A stretch of DNA of 64,000 nt from Diphasiastrum complanatum (lineage: Eukaryota > Streptophyta > Lycopodiopsida > Lycopodiales > Lycopodiaceae): positions 34,212,362 through 34,276,361 of the forward strand of contig CM055113.1 of assembly GCA_029204225.1 (NCBI GenBank), read 5' to 3'. Under the pieces are notes generated by a model. The model did no database searches, was not told where the DNA came from, and saw nothing but the letters and a program-made list of their open reading frames with translations. The position numbers and the translations under genes were made by a program. Position 1 is the first letter of the stretch, and each line of letters opens with the position of its first letter. Positions 57,174 to 64,000 of the stretch are shown here, piece after piece.

Positions 57174-57791
57174 TGTGATATGAATCAGGATCGTAGTCGC
57201 AAATATTTCACGAAGGAACCACGACTCTCTTGCCCTCGGATGGAGTTTAGATGCGATCGCTGGACACTGCCAACTGAATCACTCCTACAGTCCTCCAAAG
57301 TGTAGTCAGGCACTGCTGATCTATGTTTATAAAATTAATGCAGCATTCAACATAGTCTCAACCAAGGTGCGAAATTTAAATGAACAAGGAAACTTAGACA
57401 CACGAATAAACAGGAGACGTATTTGCATTCGAGATCAAACACAGCAGAAAATCATCTATATTGATCTTTATTTGATTCCTTCAAGCATTGCATGCAAATT
57501 CACGCAGTGTGTAGGTGCGGGAGAAACACAGTTCTCTCATTAGCAATTGTCTTGCTTTACTAGCAGACAATTGGATCTACAGATCCTAGACAGAATTGTC
57601 TTTGCACACAGGCGGACATGTATTCTGTATTTTTATCTTGATTGCTTACTTGCATCAGACTACTACATTACACTGTATGTGTATTCTGTTGATCTATATG
57701 TCAAGTAACATCCAGTAAGTATAGTCGCTCTATGTAAATCTAAGATTAGAGTAATTAAGCGTCTACAACTAATCAGGAAAATACAAGAGTG
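57174..57791 (-). repeat. LTR of the 'TGATGAG' Copia family, copy 3
   Basis: About 618 bp homologous to 39213-39823 and 41304-41926, then the same internal boundary sequence as copy 1 (GGTAGATTAGCCACGACC). Confidence 0.8.
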
Positions 57792-58003
57792 GTAGATTAG
57801 CCACGACCTAAAATGTATCTGCTGATGTCATGCCATCAGATCAGATATCTACACTCTTGGGTACTTGTGTGATCTTGCTGGTACTCTTTGGAGCGTGGAG
57901 GGCAGGAGAAGGTTTCGTTTTGGTCATTTTCCTTCTCTCGTACTGGACCGCAAATGATTCTCATGCCAGATCGCAAAAGATTATCATTCGTGAATCTTTC
58001 GTA

Positions 58004-58120
58004 TTCGCAAACCGTTCATCTTCGTCTACTTCGACTTTCGAGTTCGCGAACCGCTTGTCTTCATTTCCTTTGATTTTCGAGTTTGCGAACCGTTCGTCTT
58101 CGTTTTCTTTGACTTTCAAG
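58004..58120. repeat. 39-bp tandem repeat, three units
   Basis: Units start at 58004, 58043 and 58082, each T(T)CGC(A/G)AACCG(T/C)T with CTTCG(T/-)...GACTTTCGAG. A partial unit begins at 58121. The homologous place in the 40-kb copy has a single unit, so this is a length-variable minisatellite in the element's 3' region. Confidence 0.85.
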
Positions 58121-58149
58121 TTCGCAAAACTTTTCGTGCTTCGTGTCTC

Positions 58150-59170
58150 CTAACTTTCGTGTTCCCAAACATCTTCGTCAGGTTGAGGGCCGAAAGCTAG
58201 CAAGGCTTTATAGTTAGAAACATTTCGTTTCTTTAGCTCCCTCTCAAAGCATGATAGCTTTACGATCCCGAGACTGCTCCTCTGTCTCTCAAAGAGTCCT
58301 TTGTCTAGGGATTTAGTGATGATATCAACAACCATGTCTTTTGTTCCGATGAAGGTGGTCTGCAACATCTTCTTTTCAATTAGATCCCTGATCAAGTGGT
58401 ACTTGATCGCAATGTGCTTTGTTCTGGAATGGAACACATGATCTTTTGTCAGGTGTATTGCAGAGGTGTTGTCCATCTGCAAGACCAAGGGCTCATTCCT
58501 TGTTTCGTCCAATTCGTCCAGGAACTGTCTTAGCCAGATTATTTCATTGGCCATTTTTGTTGCTGCAACATATTCTGCTTCGCAGGATGACTGAGATACA
58601 ACGGTCTGTTTTTTGCTGACCCAGAGAACTGCTGCTTCTGATGTGATGGTGCATCCTCCTGAGACGCTTTTACAGTTGTCCTTGAGAGATGCCCAACTAG
58701 CATCGCTGTAGGAAAATATCTTGAAACCTGCATTAGTTGTAGATGCTTAATATCTTGACAATAACACAAGCCATAATCCCTCGTTAATTGAAGATATTGC
58801 AAAATGCGTTTTGCAATATTCCAATGTGTCGAGCCTGGATTCGTGCAAAATTGGCTCATCCTGAACATTGTATAAGCAATATCAGGGCATGTGTTGTCTA
58901 CAAGGTATATCAGTGATTCTATTAGCTTTCTGTAAGGTGTGAGCTGCATTTGTTCTCTCTCTTTCTCAGTCCTTGGACAGTCGTCACTTGTCAGCACCGT
59001 CCTTGTGAGCATTGGAGTGTTCGCTTCTTTGTAGTTCAGCATCCCAAAGTCCTCTAGGATCTTCTGGGTGTGTCTGGATTGGTGAAGGTATAATTTACCT
59101 CCCTCGTAGTCCCTTTTAATTTGTAAGCCTAGGTAACACCTGGCTTCTCCCAGATCCACTATCTCGAAAT
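58150..59170 (-). pseudogene. Copia RT end and RNase H, 'TGATGAG' family
   Basis: Runs right to left. RT end: MDLGEARCYLGLQIKRD, then TQKILEDFGMLNYKEANTPM. Connection: YLVDNTCPDIAYTMFRMSQF and ILQYLQLTRDYGLC. After a shift near 58730, RNase H: ANEIIWLRQFLDELDETRNE, MDNTSAIHLTKDHVFHSRTK, DMVVDIITKSLDKGLFERQR, SSLGIVKLSCFERELKKRN, ending DEDVWEHES with a stop at 58150. It stops on the upstream side at about 59170-59225, where the host Ty3 element resumes. Gag, protease, integrase, the YVDD box and the 5' LTR are gone. It serves as the un-inverted reference for the 40-kb copy. Confidence 0.9.
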
Positions 59171-59224
59171 GTTTCGAGATGTCTGCCTAGTTATGGACTT
59201 GGCTCATTACATTCGCCGTGTCCA

Positions 59225-60293
59225 TTCTTTTATTGTTATTATGCATAAGCAGATATTACTGTTTGCAAACTTTTGCAATTAGGCTGTTGGTGGCCTACAC
59301 TTCATAAGGACACAAAATTTTATTCAGACATGTGATATTTACCAGCGAGCACGACGACCTACTCGACAAAAATATGAACCCTTGCATCCGATTTTATCGC
59401 AAGCACCGTTTGAAAAATGGGGACTGGATTACATTGGTCCTATTCATCCTACCGCGCAAGGATCTCAAGGCCGATACATTATCGTAGCAACTGATTATAT
59501 GACCAAGTGGGTTAAAGTCAAAGCTGTCAAAGTTGCAGATGTGAAATCTACGGCCAAGTTTTTGGATGAAAATATTATAATCAGATTTGGATGTCCGATT
59601 GAGATTGTCAGTGATCGAGGTACACACTTTGTTAATCAAATAATAAAGTGTTTACTGGAAGATTTTTTTGTGATACACAGATTTAGCACTCCCTACTATC
59701 CCAGAAGGAATGGCCAAGCTGAATCTTCCAATAAGATTCTCTACACCATTATGACAAAGACAATTGAAGCAAGTCGGTCTGATTGGGAACATAAACCATA
59801 TGCAGCATTATGAGCATTCAGAACCGCTTATAAAAATAGTACAAATCAAATACCTTTTCAACTGGTCTATGGTCAAGATGTTGTCATGCCGATTAAATTT
59901 TTAATCCCATCCTTACGCATAGCAGCAACGGAACGGTTAAATGATGGTCAATCTTTACAACTCTGTCATGAAGCGTTGATCAAATTATGTGAAACCCGAT
60001 TGATGGCAGTTCATGCCTTAGTAGCAGAGAAAGCCCGCCACAAGGCATGGCACGATCGTCGATTGCACAAAAAAGATCTTAAAGCAGGAGATCTTGCATT
60101 GATGTACAAAACCAAGCTGATCAAGGGAAAGTTGAAGTTTACCAGTGAAGGCCCGTATAAAGTGAAAAAAATCTTGAACTATGGTGGCGCAGTAATTCTT
60201 GAGCACTTGGATGAAAATCGATTCGATACTCTGGTAAATGGCAACCGATTACGCAAGTTTTGGCAGCCTGCTCCGCCAGTGCAGCAAGTCTGA
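59225..60293 (+). pseudogene. Ty3/Gypsy integrase
   Basis: The zinc-binding head is damaged (MHKQILLF at about 59240, then GWWPTLHKDT-like and CDIYQRARRPTRQ, where the second Cys of C-x-x-C is Tyr). The core is well preserved: LDYIGPIHPTAQGSQGRYII with the first catalytic Asp, VSDRGTHFVNQI with the second, and FSTPYYPRRNGQAESSNK with the Glu. A TGA at 59811-59813 interrupts it after KPYAAL. The C-terminal part continues to 60293 (FQLVYGQDVVMPIKF, WHDRRLHKKDLKAGDLALMY, GPYKVKKILNYGGAVILEHL, NGNRLRKFW). Apart from the stop this is about 330 residues of normal length. It belongs with the gag remnant at 56.8 kb; protease and RT were lost around the Copia insertion. Confidence 0.9.
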
Positions 60294-61960
60294 TCTCAAT
60301 GGTTTTTTAAATTTTAATTGTTTTTCAATTGTTTGTTTTCAATATTTAAATTGCTGAGTTTTTTGAAAAAAGACAATTAAAAAAAAAATTGAGAAAAGAT
60401 TGATGAGCAAAAGTCAGAAAGTCATCAGCATGGGACAAAGGAAGCACAATAATTTTTGATGAAAAATGACCTAGAAAAGTACTGTTTTGGTCAGATGTGT
60501 CCTATATAGTACCAAAAACCTTCGTTGAACTCTCAAACTGTACATCCACTCTAGATTTATCTAATTTGGACTGGGCGAAGGTTCATGACCAGGAGAACTC
60601 CAACTTTTGGGTCAGATGAGGGATCAGTAATATGCCATTTTGGGAACCTTCGCCGAGCACCTTAACTTCATAATTAACCTTTGCCCACCTGCTAGATTAT
60701 CTTAAAATGTCAAAATTAGGTTGTCTATAGGTTCATATTGTGATGAAATGCATTTATGATAGTACCTGGACGAAGGACCCTCCTGGGCGAAGGTTCATCC
60801 TTTGCCAGCCCTGGAAAACATTCGCTTGATAGGTTCAGATCCCTAGAAACCTTCACCAAGATTTTTATAGCCTAATTTCACAGTACTGTACATGCCTGTA
60901 AATTTTTGTTCAAAAATGATCAGCCAAACTAGTATTCAGTGTAATGGACCCACCAAATTCACCTATAAGTTGGCTGAATTCGCATTCCTCACTTGTGCTA
61001 GCGAAGCTCTTGCAAATTTTTTCCAAGACCAAAGCCTTTCAGACTTCCTGAATTGCTTTCTGATACACTTTCACGCGTCTTACATTTCCTTGTTGCTCAT
61101 CATGTCTTCTACCGATACTTACCAGTCTCCGCACTATACTATCCATCATTCTAGGCAAGCAAAGACTTTTCTAGTATGTAGATTAAAAAAACTTTCATGT
61201 TCTTCAAATCTCTTGACATAATCATTAAGACTACCAAAATATTTTCTACCAAACTCAGAGTATCCTTCTTTTTAACAAAATCTAGATAGATTTTGACCCA
61301 GTCCAAAGTCTTCAAAAGATCAGTCAAACATAAAATCTTATCCTTAGGTCTAGCAGAAGAAAAAGTAGCCCTATCAGTGTCAGTGATAAAAGAATGCATC
61401 ATTGTGGCCTTTTTCATACAACAAATAAGCGTCTGAATAAAGTGGTTAGGTGGAGGAAGGGGATCTCCATAACCCAAAAAAGCAGCATCTTGAAACCATC
61501 CCGTGGACTAAAACATGAAAAAAAACCTTTGTTAGCTTATGAACAGGATAAAAGGTAAGGGTTTAGTACTATCCCAACCAAGGAATAGTCGGAGTTCCAC
61601 CACAAGGATGCAGAGAGAGAGTTACACAATTTCACATAGTTCCTCTTAGGCAAAGCAAGACTAAATCCTTTGAAGCCTTTATTCATAATGCAACAAGGTA
61701 AAGTAGAGCTGAAAAGTAAAATACAGTACTTTAAAGCACCATAAACCATAACCACTTTCAAAATGTCCAACTGATACTTGCCACCATCCCACAACACAAA
61801 ACTGCACAAGTTAGCATAGTGGGGAAGACAGGTGTCATAGCTGAGCGTTAGTTGTTATCCATGTCCGCAAGCTATACCACTTAACAGTGCATTTTAAATC
61901 ATAGTCCAATCTTCCCAAATGACATAATGGTTTTTAGCGATAGGCCATGCCCTGACATTA
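60294..61960. other. 3' region of the Ty3 element and unassigned sequence
   Basis: Between 60530 and 60870 the word GGCGAAGGTTCAT or CCTTCG occurs five or six times in both orientations, possibly a degenerate repeat of the Ty3 3' region. Minus-strand open frames at 61151-61477 (GYGDPLPPPNHFIQTLICCM) and 61537-61809 are unassigned. Confidence 0.4.
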
Positions 61961-62520
61961 CTGTGTTAGAGCATGTGCCATGCAACTCAGTTTCTGGACT
62001 TTGGTCCACATCAGTTCATTTTCTTTTGTGTATAAGTATGAATGGTTTTTACCGTATATATTGTATCTCGCTAACAGATATGGTGTGAACACATGTGCTA
62101 GTATTAGGGCAAATCCATGCCTTTCTAATCCATGTGACAACTTTCGGAATACCAGTCACACACTATTGTGTCTATATTCCTAAGCATATCCATGCTTCCC
62201 AGTCGTATCTCACCATGCTCTGATATGACAACTGAATGGGTATTATTTTATGATAGCCATGATTGAATAGTGTTGTTTTGAATAAACTTGCGTTTATCAA
62301 AACTACATATTCAGTTCATGGTACTTGTGACACTGTTAAGGATAGGTTATATATCATCGGTGTGGTGTTCGTGGTTTTTTCAAGGTATTAGGACAGATAC
62401 GTGCCATTCTAATACTTTTGTAAGAACCTTCTATCTTATGCATATCCATGTGTCTAAGATAATTGTAATAAACAACCTTTCCAATGGATATCATTTAAGT
62501 CATCATTATTAGAGTGTTAA
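61960..62520. repeat. Diverged tandem duplication, about 290-bp unit (tentative)
   Basis: The landmarks TAT-x-GTATCTCGCTAAC ... GTATTAGG(G/A)CA-x-AT-x-(C/G)-(C/A)TGCC ... GCATATCCATG(C/T) appear at about 62060-62195 and again at about 62350-62455 in the same order. Many substitutions. Confidence 0.4.
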
Positions 62521-63421
62521 ACTAGTTATGAAATGGTAGATGGCAGGGAGTAGGAAAAGATGTGTTTAAGCATCCAAAGTCTTCTTTCTAAGCATAGAGA
62601 AAAATATATGAACCTAACCAAAAAAGGAGGCCACCGAACCTAATCGATGGTACAAGATGTACATGTTATCTCCGTTAGTGATTGAATACTAGAATCCTCT
62701 TTGAAGTAGAAACCAGTAAATGATATGCTAGTAGCCTGATGGATGCATGAGAGATAAAAACTAAACGTGCAAGATTCTAGATTGTATTGCTTATTATGTG
62801 TTATGAATAGCAAAAAAATCATCATTCCCACCAGAAAGAGAGCAGAGATTATGAGTGCTTCATCGGTGGATTTGTAGAATGCAAACATACTTTTTAAGCT
62901 ACAAAAAATGTATGCCACATGACCGTCGTTGGCATGCGGTCAATATTATCAACAAAAGCGTATGCAAATAAGCACTAGTCCATCATTGGGCTGATAGTAT
63001 ACAATTTTCAATCAAATAAAGGGCAAAAAAATTTGCTTGATCCATGGCTATGTGTGAAAAAAGTGGATAAGTAGAGTAGATGAAGTTGAGTATCAAACCT
63101 AATCAAACCAGCCCATTTGAGTTCAAACCAAACCTCAATGAGCTCGCCAATGAGATCTTCCCTACCTTGAAGAAATTGCTACTTGAATTGCTCTATGTAG
63201 TCTTCTTCCTCCAACCTTTTGCCATCTTGATCATGCATGAACACTCCACCATAATCATAGCATACTTTGAGTTGATGAAGAGATGTAAGATCCATGCCTT
63301 GGATCTTCCCAAGAGTCGCTCTTCATTTGCCCTTTCCTTCACAAGACTCCCTCTTAATGATCACACCACAAAAGCTAGCAATCTCCCTCTTGATAGTTGC
63401 ATCATAAGGAATGGAAGAATC
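62521..63421. other. Unassigned sequence
   Basis: A minus-strand frame at 62640-62918 (FITHNKQYNLESC) faintly recalls the Copia region after protease. A plus frame at 63080-63478 is unassigned. Neither can be claimed. Confidence 0.35.
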
Positions 63422-63998
63422 TCAAACATTAGAAGCCATGAAAAGAATACATACTACCTTCAACATAAGAATGATTGAAGTACTTTTTCTTTTCAAACCT
63501 GGACTTCTAATCAATGATGTAGGTAATGATAATGAATCCTCACTATCATTCACAAAAGCATCATTCAAAGTACATCCTACTTTGAACACTTCACATTCAT
63601 CTCTCCCTTTTGACTTGAAATCTTCCTCACCAAGTCTCATGATAGAACCTTTTGATCTACTTTCTGTGACACCACTTGTTGCACAAATGACTTTCTTGGA
63701 CTCATCACATAAAGATGCAAAACAAACTTTTTCTTCAATCATGCTCAAAGCACCATCTTTCTCCAAATGAGGAAGTGGACTTTGATTCAAAGAGTTTCTT
63801 CAAGGCATTCCATGCCTCACTTGCACTTTGACACTTACCAACTTCCTTGAGAAATTCATTGGTAGCTTTCGTTTTAATGATATGAATAGCCCTTTTGGCC
63901 TTCTTATCAAATCTTTGTTGCTCTTGAACTATGGGTGGTCTCTCTTCAGTTCCTGCAACTATGTCCATGAGTTCATTCAACTCAAGTAAGTATTCCAT
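63422..63998 (-). pseudogene. Copia gag fragment followed by an unassigned open frame, runs to the window edge
   Basis: The frame 63998-63735 reads NELMDIVAGTEERPPIVQEQ, then KAKRAIHIIKTKATNEFLKE and SASEAWNALKKLFESKSTSS, the UBN2-type Copia gag start. After FESKS it leaves the family. A shifted, overlapping frame 63790-63422 continues for 122 codons (LEKDGALSMIEEKVCFASLC, GSIMRLGEEDFKSKGRDECE) with no domain I recognise. The combination of true gag plus an open frame of unknown content resembles the element at 45-50 kb, though I cannot align the unknown parts. The 5' end is outside the window. Confidence 0.6.
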
Positions 63999-64000
63999 CC

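Noticed and set aside
61151-61809. Two minus-strand frames that look protein-like
   Set aside because: No motif, no agreement with neighbours, no splice logic; left as unassigned.
62640-62918. Possible Copia protease/pre-integrase remnant (FITHNKQYNLESC)
   Set aside because: The key DSGA motif is missing and the match is too weak.

Overview
The window reads as nuclear DNA of a land plant with a large, transposon-rich genome. The evidence is split plant genes (RhoGDI, XTH, glyoxal-oxidase-like, NLI/FCP1-like phosphatase), Ty1/Copia and Ty3/Gypsy elements with plant-type tRNA primer sites, a hAT (DUF659) relic, a plant-type Helitron, telomere-like CCCTAAA variants and very long GA/TG tracts. 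The species cannot be named from the sequence; a non-flowering vascular plant (for example a fern) is only a guess. No prokaryotic operons, CRISPR arrays or viral genomes were seen.

Layout. 0-1.1 kb: three well-formed RhoGDI exons, final exon missing. 2.5-5.6 kb: Ty3 and Copia scraps, an in-frame Ty3/Copia chimera, a 90-bp hairpin and a possible TIR element. 5.7-9.0 kb: degraded hAT transposase. 10.0-10.8 kb: unknown gene broken by one in-frame stop. 11-15.8 kb: mostly empty, with an antisense Ty3 LTR relic. 15.8-19.7 kb: Copia I (minus). 20.4-21.4 kb: unknown acidic pseudogene. 21.4-28.9 kb: a nest, minus-strand Copia II sitting in a plus-strand, internally deleted Copia. 30 kb: glyoxal-oxidase-like pseudogene. 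32-33 kb: shuffled copies of XTH exon 1. 35.4 kb: degenerate telomere-like repeats. 35.9-38.8 kb: Helitron with the Rep domain but no helicase. 39.2-41.9 kb: Copia with an internal inversion. 42.9-44.3 kb: frameshifted NLI/FCP1-like phosphatase. 44.6-51.2 kb: a GA/TG compound satellite split by a complete, young Copia element (45,086-50,183). 52.4-53.7 kb: minisatellites. 55.6-60.3 kb: a Ty3 element with a Copia remnant nested in it. 60.3-64 kb: unassigned sequence, then another Copia gag fragment running off the window.

Nothing here works as a pathway. Almost every coding stretch is a relic. The best-preserved mobile unit is the 5,098-bp Copia at 45-50 kb. Its two 820-bp LTRs differ at 10 positions by my alignment, it has a perfect TTTAA target duplication, an intact primer site and an intact polypurine tract. 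It encodes gag and protease but no reverse transcriptase or RNase H; a long open frame of unknown content takes their place, so it must have been moved in trans. It is the strongest candidate for something not yet described.

All calls come from reading translations and repeats by eye. No database search was run, so family assignments rest on recognised motifs and element boundaries are approximate unless a target duplication is stated.
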